Assembly (NCBI GenBank): GCA_018053685.1
Contig: JAGPKW010000045.1
Span: 1 to 6,915 of the forward strand
Source of the DNA: Patescibacteria group bacterium
GTDB taxonomy: Bacteria; Patescibacteriota; Patescibacteriia; JAGPKW01
DNA length: 6,915 nucleotides
Reading direction: 5' to 3'
Shown: positions 1-5,877 of the stretch, one piece after another
How positions within the stretch are numbered: the first letter of the stretch is position 1
Layout: the number at the start of each line of letters is the position of its first letter
Made by a program: the position numbers and the translations under genes
The notes under the pieces: generated by a model
Seen by the model: only the letters and a program-made list of their open reading frames with translations
Databases searched by the model: none
What the model was told of the DNA's origin: nothing

Positions 1-464
1 GCATAGGTACAGGTAGCCCATCAGCGAGATTAGATATTAATTATCATACAACTGGTGATTATGCATATGCTTCGATAATAAATTTATCTGGGGATTATAC
101 TAATCATTGTAAAGCATTTACTGTATTGCAAAATGGTAATGAAGCCTTTGTGGTATGGGGTAATGGTTTAGTGAATGTAAATAATACATTATATGCAAAA
201 GCTGTAAAGGTGAGGTCAAATCCTATGAATCCTTGGCCAGATAATGTCTTTGAATCAAACTATAAGTTAATGCCATTAAAAGAATTAGAGCAATATATAT
301 CACAAAACAAACATCTACCCAATATCCCTACCCAAGACGAAATCTCAAAAGATGGTATGGATGTGTATGAGATGAATGCTGCACTATTAAAAAAGGTAGA
401 AGAGCTAACGCTTTATGTTATTGAGTTAGAGAAAAGGATAGATAAAATAGAAAAAGATAAATAA
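1..464 (+). CDS. Fibre-like surface protein with C-terminal coiled-coil module (5' end outside window)
   Basis: The reading frame is open from base 3, so only the last 153 residues are visible; an internal TTG at 126 is not the start. Near the window edge is a G-T-G-S-P-S-A-R-L-D-I segment, the kind of short motif found in long Bacteroidota fibre-like proteins ('VGIGTTSPSARLDI'-type). The C-terminal part has W-P-D-N-V-F, then Y-K-L-M-P-L-K-E-L-E, then N-K-H-L-P-N-I-P (visible residues 102-109), E-M-N-A-A-L-L and finally a heptad-like Lys/Glu/Leu-rich helix. This order is typical of a widespread Bacteroidota C-terminal domain often annotated 'tail fiber domain-containing protein'. Oligomerisation through the terminal coiled coil is inferred. 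No T9SS sorting domain follows. The gene ends 10 nt before the next start, suggesting co-transcription. The final 120 bases of the module recur at 3953-4072. Confidence 0.85.
   Translation, partial: IGTGSPSARLDINYHTTGDYAYASIINLSGDYTNHCKAFTVLQNGNEAFVVWGNGLVNVNNTLYAKAVKVRSNPMNPWPDNVFESNYKLMPLKELEQYISQNKHLPNIPTQDEISKDGMDVYEMNAALLKKVEELTLYVIELEKRIDKIEKDK
306..425 (+). repeat. Direct repeat copy 1: fibre C-terminal module
   Basis: This stretch codes for 40 residues from N-K-H-L-P to V-I-E. It matches 3953-4072 without gaps at 114 of 120 bases. Five of the six differences are synonymous and one changes Asn to Asp. The two copies lie in direct orientation about 3.65 kb apart and could recombine, deleting what lies between. 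Codons here end in C or G more often than in neighbouring genes (ccc, atc, acc, gac, gag, ctg-free). Confidence 0.9.
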
Positions 465-474
465 AGGGTATTAT

Positions 475-1275
475 ATGAAAAAATATATTTTTCTATTAAT
501 TTTAATTCTTATAAGTTTAAATTCATTTTCTCAAATTATTACAAAAGAAGAAGCATATCAAAAATCAATTTCTAATTTATATGTACAAAAAAATCACAAC
601 AAATCAGACACTGGCAATCATTCATACTTTGGGATTAATTTAGGTATAAATAATTCTAATTTTTATAGTTTCTCTGATTATCATGATGAATATTATTACA
701 TGCCATACATTAATTATGACTTTTCATTATTTTATATTGAAAATACTAATAAAAATACTTTTTTAGGTTTTGAATTAGAAAATCAGAATATTAGTATAAA
801 ATCATATACATTATATTTCACTGTTTCTACATATGATGAGCAACATATAAAGTATAATCTTAATTTTATGAATTTTTACCCTTTATTTGGTATTTATTTA
901 GTCAATGATGATAGAGTAAAAATTTCACTTAATATTAGCCCATATGTAGGTTTTTTGGTTTACTCTAAAGCAGTAGGTATAGTGAAAGAATCTGATTGGA
1001 AACAAGTAGTAGATACTGCTGGTAACATCATTAATATACCGATTATAGAAACATATAATATAAATGATAGCCCTGTCAAAGATAAATCTAATTTTAATTT
1101 TGGCTTTAGACTTGGCTATAATATAATGATAGATTTAAATAAAAATTGGACAATGTTTTTGGTAAATAATTATTCTATGGGTTTAGTAAATATGATAGAT
1201 GAATCTAAGTTATATAATATGACATTTCAATTAGGGATATCCTATAAATTCAATAATAATTTTTATAAAAAATGA
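475..1275 (+). CDS. Outer-membrane beta-barrel protein (266 aa)
   Basis: The protein begins with a signal peptide of about 19-20 residues, with a Lys-Lys n-region, an Ile/Leu core and F-S-Q at the cleavage site, the usual form in Bacteroidota. The mature part has alternating polar/aromatic strands, many Tyr, Phe and Asn residues and short turns. It ends with strand-like segments such as F-N-F-G-F-R-L-G-Y and F-Q-L-G-I-S-Y-K-F, as expected for a small membrane barrel of the 'outer membrane beta-barrel / porin family protein' type. No specific ligand or family can be named. The ATG at 475 follows the fibre gene by 10 nt, with only a weak purine stretch (AAAGGG) before it. The stop overlaps the next start (ATGA), so translational coupling to the GH16 gene is likely. 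Its first 17 bases are identical to those of the barrel gene at 4747. Confidence 0.75.
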   Translation: MKKYIFLLILILISLNSFSQIITKEEAYQKSISNLYVQKNHNKSDTGNHSYFGINLGINNSNFYSFSDYHDEYYYMPYINYDFSLFYIENTNKNTFLGFELENQNISIKSYTLYFTVSTYDEQHIKYNLNFMNFYPLFGIYLVNDDRVKISLNISPYVGFLVYSKAVGIVKESDWKQVVDTAGNIINIPIIETYNINDSPVKDKSNFNFGFRLGYNIMIDLNKNWTMFLVNNYSMGLVNMIDESKLYNMTFQLGISYKFNNNFYKK

Positions 1276-3149
1276 AAAAAATAATTATGAAACGTGCTAT
1301 GTTATTTTTAATTTATTTTAATATTTCAATTTTTTCTTGGTCACAAGAAATTGATACTAATCAATTTACAACTTTCAAAGCTTATTTAGACAAAAAAAAT
1401 TGTGAAAGAGCCACAATACCATTAAATAATGATATATTTAATAATCAAAATTGTTTTAAATACTCTGATACATTCATTTTAGTTTTAGAAGATTATTTTA
1501 ACGATAATATATTAGATACTAATATATGGCTCCAACATTTCCCTTGGGGACATGAGCTTAATGAATGTCCTGATGTGTATTTTTTAAATGATAATGTAAA
1601 AATAGAAAATGGTATATTAAAACTTATTGCTAAAAGAGAACCAGGTTATTATGAATCTTGGCAATGGGATAATAATGGTAATTTCTATACATCGCCCAAG
1701 TATTTTAAATATACATCTGGAATGATATACTCTAAATTTCAATTTTTTTATGGTAAATTTGAGATTCGTTGTAAATTTCCCCAAGGTAATGGATTATGGC
1801 CAACATTTTGGTTATATGGTGGTAATGTTCACAATGAAATTGACATTTTTGATAATAAAGGTAATTTTGAATACCAATATGGTATAATACATTATTCTTA
1901 TGAGGAAAAAAATGAATGTAGATTTCATAAATCAAATATTGATCTTTCACAATGGCATACTTATACATGCATTTTTTTATATGATAAAATCATTTGGATG
2001 ATCGATAATGAAATAATAAGAACTTTATATCACTTTTCGACTACAGATGGTAAAGTATTTGAATGTGGAAATAATGTTCCTTCTGGTTATTATAATGAGC
2101 TTATATCTTATCCATGTGAAATTATGAACTTAATATCGTCTCTTCAAATAGTATCTGGAGAAGGTCAACCTGATGAATCTACTCATTTTCCATGTATAAT
2201 GGAAATTGATTATATTAAGGTATGGCAATTAAAAAGAAATTTTAAATGTTGTATTCCATATAAATTATATGAGGCAACAAATAAATTACCGACTAAAACT
2301 CATGTTGAAAATTTTATTAAAGCAGGTAATAATATTGGAATACCTGATATAAATGGTGATGTTATTATTACATCAAATCAAAATGTTACTTTTAAAGCTG
2401 GCGAATCTATAGATTTATTACCAGGGTTCACAGTAGAGGCAGGTGCTAACTTTACAGCAGAGATTCAAGATTGTAACCAAATGACAAATTCTGAAGGTGA
2501 AGATATCATTATAATTAATATTCCTGATGAATTTTCACCTGATGGTGATGGAGTAAATGATAAACTATGTATTGAAGTAACTGGTGCGACTAAATATGAT
2601 ATCTATGTTTCTGATTATAATTGGCCTTATGATCAATATTATATCAGAAAAAATATACCTATAAGGTCAAATCATTTTTGCGTTTGGGATGGAAGCTGTG
2701 ACTATAGCGATATAAATTGTTTTCTTTATCATAAGTGTAATAGAAAAAGAAATATTGGATTTAAATTTTCTAATTGTGACAATAGTGTGTATAAAACAAA
2801 AACAATCAATGTAAAATGTTCAAATAATAAATCTGAAATAGATAGCTTTTTTAATCATAATATTGATTCATTAAAATTCAATACAATTTCAAATAATTTG
2901 AAATTCAATTTAGTTCCAAATCCTACTTTTGATATTGCTAATATATCATTTAATTTATGTGAACCCATTAACATACATTTGTATTTAACTAATTTATCAG
3001 GGAATATTATAAAAGAAATATTTAATCAAAAATTTGATGAAGGATTACATAATATAAACATAGATGTTGTAGATTTAGCTCCAGGTACTTATTTTTGCGT
3101 TTTTGAAACTCCTTTAGGATTTTACAAAATAAAATTTATAAAAATGTAA
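1272..3149 (+). CDS. T9SS-secreted GH16-family-like protein with 3-coathanger, gliding-type and type A sorting domains
   Basis: A signal peptide (to about residue 25, W-S-Q) is followed by a GH16 laminarinase-type beta-jellyroll at about 72-320. Its landmarks are F-Y-G-K-F-E-I-R (158-166), G-L-W-P-T-F-W (174-180), Q-W-H-T-Y (227-231) and the closing M-E-I-D-Y-I-K-V-W (310-318). GH16 enzymes cleave beta-1,3/1,4 glycans or galactans. The catalytic motif reads E189-I-D191-I-F-D194, with Asp where the family's acid/base Glu is expected, so activity is uncertain. Residues about 358-401 (L-L-P-G-F-T-V-E-A-G) resemble the '3-coathanger stack' repeat. Residues 416-516 start with F-S-P-D-G-D-G-V-N-D, as in gliding-motility C-terminal domains. 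Residues about 545-625 (V-P-N-P-T ... L-A-P-G-T-Y-F) form a T9SS type A sorting domain. There are 21 cysteines. The start overlaps the upstream stop; Met6 at 1287 (ataattATGAAACG) is an equally good start and resembles that of the next gene. Confidence 0.85.
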   Translation: MKKIIMKRAMLFLIYFNISIFSWSQEIDTNQFTTFKAYLDKKNCERATIPLNNDIFNNQNCFKYSDTFILVLEDYFNDNILDTNIWLQHFPWGHELNECPDVYFLNDNVKIENGILKLIAKREPGYYESWQWDNNGNFYTSPKYFKYTSGMIYSKFQFFYGKFEIRCKFPQGNGLWPTFWLYGGNVHNEIDIFDNKGNFEYQYGIIHYSYEEKNECRFHKSNIDLSQWHTYTCIFLYDKIIWMIDNEIIRTLYHFSTTDGKVFECGNNVPSGYYNELISYPCEIMNLISSLQIVSGEGQPDESTHFPCIMEIDYIKVWQLKRNFKCCIPYKLYEATNKLPTKTHVENFIKAGNNIGIPDINGDVIITSNQNVTFKAGESIDLLPGFTVEAGANFTAEIQDCNQMTNSEGEDIIIINIPDEFSPDGDGVNDKLCIEVTGATKYDIYVSDYNWPYDQYYIRKNIPIRSNHFCVWDGSCDYSDINCFLYHKCNRKRNIGFKFSNCDNSVYKTKTINVKCSNNKSEIDSFFNHNIDSLKFNTISNNLKFNLVPNPTFDIANISFNLCEPINIHLYLTNLSGNIIKEIFNQKFDEGLHNINIDVVDLAPGTYFCVFETPLGFYKIKFIKM

Positions 3150-3181
3150 TTAATAGAATTTCTATTCAAAAAATCATAATT

Positions 3182-3898
3182 ATGAAGCGTTTATTATTTT
3201 TAATTTTATTATTAGCCAATGTTGGCATTTATTGTCAAAATACTGAAAAAACTAATGGATTAGTCTCTCTGGGTTTTTTCTTTTCACCAAACTACAGCTA
3301 TAGACATTTAGAGTACGATGATAGTATGATAAATATAGTAGAGGCAAGAGAGTTTTATGAGAAACCGGCCTTTGGCTTCAATACAGGTTTGCAAATATTT
3401 TTTAATGTTACCCCCTGGTTAGAGATAGAATCTGGATCTCAATTATATCAACAAACTCACAAGCTTAAAGATGTTCCAATAATGTTTTATGACTCTATTA
3501 TGGGCTATTCAACTGGTAAATATGAGTATAATTATATTTGTTTACCATTAAAACTAAATTTCTATTATAAAAATAAAAAATTTTACATAGGAGCAAGTAT
3601 AGGATGTATGTTAGATTTCTATATTAATGCAAGGCTTAAATCTAGAGTGGAATATAACGATGGTGTTAAAGAGATAATTATAAGTGATATTAATTATCTT
3701 GATCCATATAAAACTGCATTCAATGTAATGGGTAGTGTTTTTACAGGTTATGATTTTAATAATAAATGGAGCATAAGATTAGAACCAATATTTAGATATT
3801 CACTTACACCTATTGAAGATGCACCTATCCAGCAATACAATTATTCTTTAGGTGGACAATTGGGCATAATTTATAATTTTAATAAAAAATCAGAGTAA
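3182..3898 (+). CDS. Outer-membrane beta-barrel protein, porin-family-like (238 aa)
   Basis: The protein has an 18-19 residue signal peptide ending I-Y-C-Q. The cysteine is followed directly by Gln and lacks a good lipobox, so signal peptidase I cleavage is favoured over lipidation. The rest reads as about eight to ten amphipathic strands: F-G-F-N-T-G-L-Q-I-F-F, W-L-E-I-E-S-G-S-Q-L, Y-I-C-L-P-L-K-L-N-F-Y-Y, F-Y-I-G-A-S-I-G, and a last strand Y-S-L-G-G-Q-L-G-I-I-Y-N-F. The L-P-L-K segment before a periplasmic turn is frequent in the PF13568-type Bacteroidota 'outer membrane protein beta-barrel' family, to which I would assign it. Substrate and partner are unknown. It follows the GH16 gene by 32 nt with no convincing terminator, so it may be in the same operon. 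The start ATG has the same cataatt/ataatt context as the Met6 start of the GH16 gene and no Shine-Dalgarno sequence. Confidence 0.8.
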   Translation: MKRLLFLILLLANVGIYCQNTEKTNGLVSLGFFFSPNYSYRHLEYDDSMINIVEAREFYEKPAFGFNTGLQIFFNVTPWLEIESGSQLYQQTHKLKDVPIMFYDSIMGYSTGKYEYNYICLPLKLNFYYKNKKFYIGASIGCMLDFYINARLKSRVEYNDGVKEIIISDINYLDPYKTAFNVMGSVFTGYDFNNKWSIRLEPIFRYSLTPIEDAPIQQYNYSLGGQLGIIYNFNKKSE

Positions 3899-3946
3899 TG
3901 AATGTACGAACCGTATATGATTTAATACAGAACTAAATATAAAATT

Positions 3947-4108
3947 ATGAAAAACAAACATCTACCTGATATCCCCACCCAAGACGAAATCTCAAAAGAT
4001 GGTATGGATGTGTATGAGATGAATGCCGCACTACTAAAAAAAGTAGAAGAGCTAACGCTTTATGTTATTGAGCAGGATAAAAGAATTAAACAATTAGAAA
4101 ATCAATAA
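3947..4108 (+). pseudogene. Headless fibre C-terminal module (53-aa stand-alone ORF, probable gene remnant)
   Basis: This ORF begins M-K-N-K-H-L-P-D-I-P and runs through E-M-N-A-A-L-L-K-K-V-E-E-L-T-L-Y to a terminal Q-D-K-R-I-K-Q-L-E-N-Q. It is the last third of the fibre protein at 1-464 without the shaft, the W-P-D-N-V-F segment or any signal peptide. An in-frame stop at 3923 shows the frame does not continue upstream. DNA identity to the complete gene begins at 3951, right after an ATG and inside an A-run, so the junction looks like a recombination in which a gene-start region was joined to the middle of a fibre gene. The frame and coiled coil remain intact. It could therefore still make a small coiled-coil peptide, but without an export signal this would stay in the cytoplasm. 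A remnant is the simpler reading. The lipoprotein gene follows after 14 nt. Confidence 0.75.
3953..4072 (+). repeat. Direct repeat copy 2: fibre C-terminal module
   Basis: This is the partner of 306-425: 114 of 120 bases are identical, in the same orientation and the same coding frame. Beyond base 4072 the two copies diverge in DNA but still both encode a charged helix (Q-D-K-R-I-K-Q-L-E-N-Q here, L-E-K-R-I-D-K-I-E-K-D-K in copy 1). Confidence 0.9.
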
Positions 4109-4120
4109 AATAATTCATAT
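4091..4120 (+). repeat. Short direct repeat A: fibre-gene 3' end plus leader of the lipoprotein gene
   Basis: The last codons of the headless fibre ORF (Q-L-E-N-Q, stop) and the following aataattcatat leader match 4716-4745 at 27 of 30 bases. Both copies end within 2 nt of the start codon of an exported-protein gene (4123 and 4747). The shared tract spans the 3' end of one gene and the upstream region of the next, so it was duplicated as one piece of DNA. Confidence 0.75.
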
Positions 4121-4122
4121 GT

Positions 4123-4677
4123 ATGAGAAAATTAATTTTTAACTTAATGATTATTGTACTTGGCGGTGTCCTTTTACAATCTTGTGAAAAAGATGTTATT
4201 ATTGATGTAGGTTTTGGTACACCTACCTATGTTATAAACAAATATATACTAACAGATATGGAAGCAAAAATTTTTCCCAATGATACTTGTAAATATTCTG
4301 ATGTTGAAATAAAATTATACTTTAAAGGTTTATTAGTAGGAGAAGATGTTGGACATAGTGAATTACTTGGGATAGATCCAACAGTAGTTGAAGCACCGTA
4401 TTTTATTAATGTTATTAAAGATATAAAAGCTTATTGCAATAATCCTTCTTATAAATGTTACTTTGGTATATATGATTATAAAAGTAATACATATTCCCTA
4501 TTAGATGGATTTGTGGGAGAAGAGTTAGGCTATTCTCCAATGTCTTTATCTTTATCATGTTTCTCAGGTTCATGTCCACCTGATAGTTCAGATTATTATT
4601 CTTTTACTGTAAAAATTACAGATATTTATAACAATGAATTTGTTGCTACAACAGATAGTATTTATATAACCAAATAA
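4123..4677 (+). CDS. Lipoprotein of unknown function (184 aa)
   Basis: The N-terminus M-R-K, a hydrophobic core and L-L-Q-S-C21 form a clear signal peptidase II lipobox. The residues after the cysteine are E-K-D, close to the Bacteroidota lipoprotein export signal (C-x-K-D/E-D/E). Display on the cell surface is therefore possible, but one acidic position is replaced by Val. The mature protein looks all-beta, ending in S-F-T-V-K-I-T-D and T-D-S-I-Y-I-T, like the last strands of an Ig-like sandwich; this fold is only a guess. Five further cysteines (56, 105, 112, 146, 151) include a C-F-S-G-S-C-P-P motif and could form disulfides. I do not recognise the family. It begins 14 nt after the headless fibre ORF. 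The ATG at 4123 is preceded by catatgt; an overlapping ATG at 4119 is in another frame. Confidence 0.8.
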   Translation: MRKLIFNLMIIVLGGVLLQSCEKDVIIDVGFGTPTYVINKYILTDMEAKIFPNDTCKYSDVEIKLYFKGLLVGEDVGHSELLGIDPTVVEAPYFINVIKDIKAYCNNPSYKCYFGIYDYKSNTYSLLDGFVGEELGYSPMSLSLSCFSGSCPPDSSDYYSFTVKITDIYNNEFVATTDSIYITK

Positions 4678-4715
4678 AAAAAAGAACATGTTTAAAAAAA
4701 TATTTATATATAAAA

Positions 4716-4745
4716 CGATTAGAAAATCAAACAAATAATTCATAT
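4716..4745 (+). repeat. Short direct repeat B: remnant of a fibre-gene 3' end upstream of a barrel gene
   Basis: This piece matches 4091-4120 at 27 of 30 bases. Read in the fibre frame it gives R-L-E-N-Q, but the stop codon found in copy A is changed to ACA, and nothing else of the fibre gene is recognisable upstream. It is best seen as the last trace of a third fibre-gene end, here forming the leader of the gene at 4747. The rest of the 4678-4746 gap is A/T-rich with no clear terminator. Confidence 0.65.
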
Positions 4746-4746
4746 T

Positions 4747-5376
4747 ATGAAAAAATATATTTTAATTATATGCTTGATATTAGTATCAACAAGTGTTTTT
4801 GCTCAGAATAATTCTTTATCAGATAAAATAAGTATTGAATTAAATGGTGGCATCTTTTCAACAAAAGCAATTGACTTATTTGAGGGAAAGCGGAGCTCTA
4901 GTCGTAAATATTTTTATTATTTTCAAGGAAAAGAAAATTTGAATTTTGTAATATATTATAAGTTAAGTAATCGGATTATGTTTTCAGTCAATGAAAATTA
5001 TGCAAGAATGTTTAACGAAAAAACTAATAACAGAGCTACTCTTTGGACAACCACACTAAACTTCAATGCAATATTAGTCGAATGGAAAAAATTTGATATT
5101 AGATTATCAGTAGGAAGCGGGTTAGAATTAATTCATTCTAAATGTTTATATGAAATTTATCCTTTTGAAAATAATTTTTATGGCATTCCTGTTAAAACAT
5201 CTGCGTCAATAAATTATAGTTTGAACGATAAATTTGAACTTTTATTTAATTCTGATTTAACTTGGGTTTTTTTGTTTTACAATAAATTTATTGGCACAAA
5301 TTCACGAGACTACCAAACGTGTTTTAATTCTTTTAACCTTGGACTTCGCTATAACTTTGGTAAAAATGAAAAGTAA
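4747..5376 (+). CDS. Outer-membrane beta-barrel protein (209 aa)
   Basis: A classic signal peptide (M-K-K, Ile/Leu core, S-V-F-A then Gln20) is followed by strand-like segments: I-S-I-E-L-N-G-G-I-F, L-N-F-V-I-Y-Y-K-L, I-M-F-S-V-N-E-N-Y, F-D-I-R-L-S-V-G-S-G-L-E-L, V-K-T-S-A-S-I-N-Y-S-L and the last strand F-N-L-G-L-R-Y-N-F-G. Turns are polar and Lys/Asn-rich. This is the pattern of a small eight-stranded outer-membrane barrel; no family-specific motif or ligand can be named. It is not obviously homologous to the barrel at 475 apart from the signal-peptide start, where the first 17 bases are identical. The leader is the duplicated fibre 3' end (4716-4745). No Shine-Dalgarno sequence is visible. 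The stop codon directly abuts a palindromic repeat at 5377, which may protect the 3' end of the message. Confidence 0.75.
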   Translation: MKKYILIICLILVSTSVFAQNNSLSDKISIELNGGIFSTKAIDLFEGKRSSSRKYFYYFQGKENLNFVIYYKLSNRIMFSVNENYARMFNEKTNNRATLWTTTLNFNAILVEWKKFDIRLSVGSGLELIHSKCLYEIYPFENNFYGIPVKTSASINYSLNDKFELLFNSDLTWVFLFYNKFIGTNSRDYQTCFNSFNLGLRYNFGKNEK

Positions 5377-5415
5377 TGTCATTCTGAGAGAAGTTCAGTG
5401 GAATGAGGAATGACA
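5377..5415. repeat. REP-like palindromic element (GTCATTCTGAG type)
   Basis: This 39-nt element has perfect 8-bp terminal arms, TGTCATTC (5377-5384) and GAATGACA (5408-5415). Its left half contains GTCATTCTGAG followed by a GAAG-like core. This resembles a diverged member of the widespread interspersed family 'GTCATTCTGAGCGAAG...GAATC', which I recall from many bacterial genomes. It begins on the base after the stop codon at 5374-5376. No T-run follows, so it is not a standard intrinsic terminator, though the hairpin could act in mRNA stability. Confidence 0.65.
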
Positions 5416-5693
5416 ATGTTATTATTGTACAGCTGGTAATAAAATTTTTTGGTACAGTAATAAAAGCTTTCAAAAACAAAGATAATAAAAAAGATACAAG
5501 GCATAAATAATTTTTGTATATCAAAAAAATTATATAATATTGCTTATATATTTTCCAAATATGAATATAAAACACATAAAAATAAAAATATGAGGCGATC
5601 GTCTAGTTTTTTAATAATTAAATCAAAAAAATAATTATTTTATTATTTTGTATTATAAACATCTTAAGTTTCTCTAAATAGAAAATAATGGTT
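5416..5693. other. AT-rich intergenic region without a convincing gene
   Basis: Together with the palindrome at 5377, this is the longest non-coding stretch in the window (5377-5693, 317 nt). It holds a short imperfect direct repeat, gtacagctggtaataaaa at 5427-5444 and gtacagtaataaaa at 5452-5465. It also has a possible promoter (5513-5542), a GC-rich 12-nt near-palindrome (5593-5604) followed by six T's, and an AT-only inverted repeat (AATAATTA 5613-5620 / TAATTATT 5632-5639). ORFs of 10-14 codons at 5561 and 5590 are not credible genes. Confidence 0.6.
5513..5542 (+). promoter_or_regulatory. Candidate Bacteroidota-type promoter
   Basis: TTTG at 5513-5516 and TAATATTG at 5535-5542 resemble the primary-sigma consensus of Bacteroidota (TTTG at -33, TAnnTTTG at -7). 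There is one mismatch in the -7 box and the spacer is 18 nt, slightly short of the usual 19-21. If real, it would start transcription near 5549 and give a leader of about 145 nt before the gene at 5694. In such AT-rich DNA chance matches are common. Confidence 0.3.
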
Positions 5694-5867
5694 ATGAAAA
5701 ATAAAGTGTTTTTTTTAATAATTATTACGGTATTTATTCAAATTGTTTCTTATGCACAGGTACCTGATAGCAAAAAAGTAGCATGGGGTATAGGTGCAGG
5801 GGGTAATTATTATTATCCTTTTATAAAAAACATAATGTTTAAAAATATAAATTATGAAAGTAAGTAA
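5694..5867 (+). pseudogene. Truncated exported beta-barrel gene (57 aa: signal peptide plus about one strand)
   Basis: The ORF starts M-K-N-K-V-F-F-L and has a full signal peptide ending S-Y-A-Q (residue 22). It is followed by V-A-W-G-I-G-A-G-G-N-Y-Y-Y-P-F, which reads exactly like the first transmembrane strand of a Bacteroidota barrel. It then runs into K/N-rich sequence and stops after 57 codons. An in-frame ATG at 5688 is an alternative start. Only 27 nt separate it from the next gene, so the rest of the barrel is deleted rather than shifted into another frame. The breakpoint lies near an aaatataaattATGAAA block (5843-5859), which nearly matches the leader of the headless fibre ORF (3935-3952). 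The alternative is a genuine secreted peptide of about 35 residues. It is too short for most gene callers but has a credible start. Confidence 0.6.
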
Positions 5868-5877
5868 AAAAATAAAT

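Noticed and set aside
126..128. TTG as start of a 112-aa protein
   Set aside because: The frame is open to the window edge and the upstream residues fit a fibre-like protein, so this is an internal Leu codon of a gene truncated by the window.
1732..1968. Antisense ORF of 78 codons inside the GH16 gene
   Set aside because: It lies wholly within the conserved GH16 core coding sequence, has no ribosome site or recognisable protein features, and is a shadow of the + strand gene.
2690..2790. Possible frameshift in the gliding-type domain, where R-K-R-N replaces the usual G-T-Y-x-Y
   Set aside because: The alternative frames hit stops at once, and the conserved W-D-G and F-S-N-C flank the segment in one frame, so this is divergence, not a frameshift.
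3152..3166. Inverted repeat AATAGA/TCTATT as terminator after the GH16 gene
   Set aside because: The stem is six A/T-rich pairs with a three-base loop and no T-run afterwards; chance occurrence is likely in this composition.
5333..5575. Antisense ORF of 80 codons, very hydrophobic
   Set aside because: It overlaps the 3' end of the barrel gene and the whole palindrome. Its hydrophobic residues follow from AT-rich codons, and there is no credible start context.
5613..5639. AATAATTA ... TAATTATT inverted repeat as a regulatory hairpin
   Set aside because: It consists only of A and T in an AT desert, so 8-bp complementarity carries little information.
5799..5803. Five-G tract in the truncated barrel gene as a phase-variable frameshift
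   Set aside because: No other frame continues a barrel protein in the 27 nt before the next gene, so slippage could not restore a full-length product; five G's is also short for phase variation.
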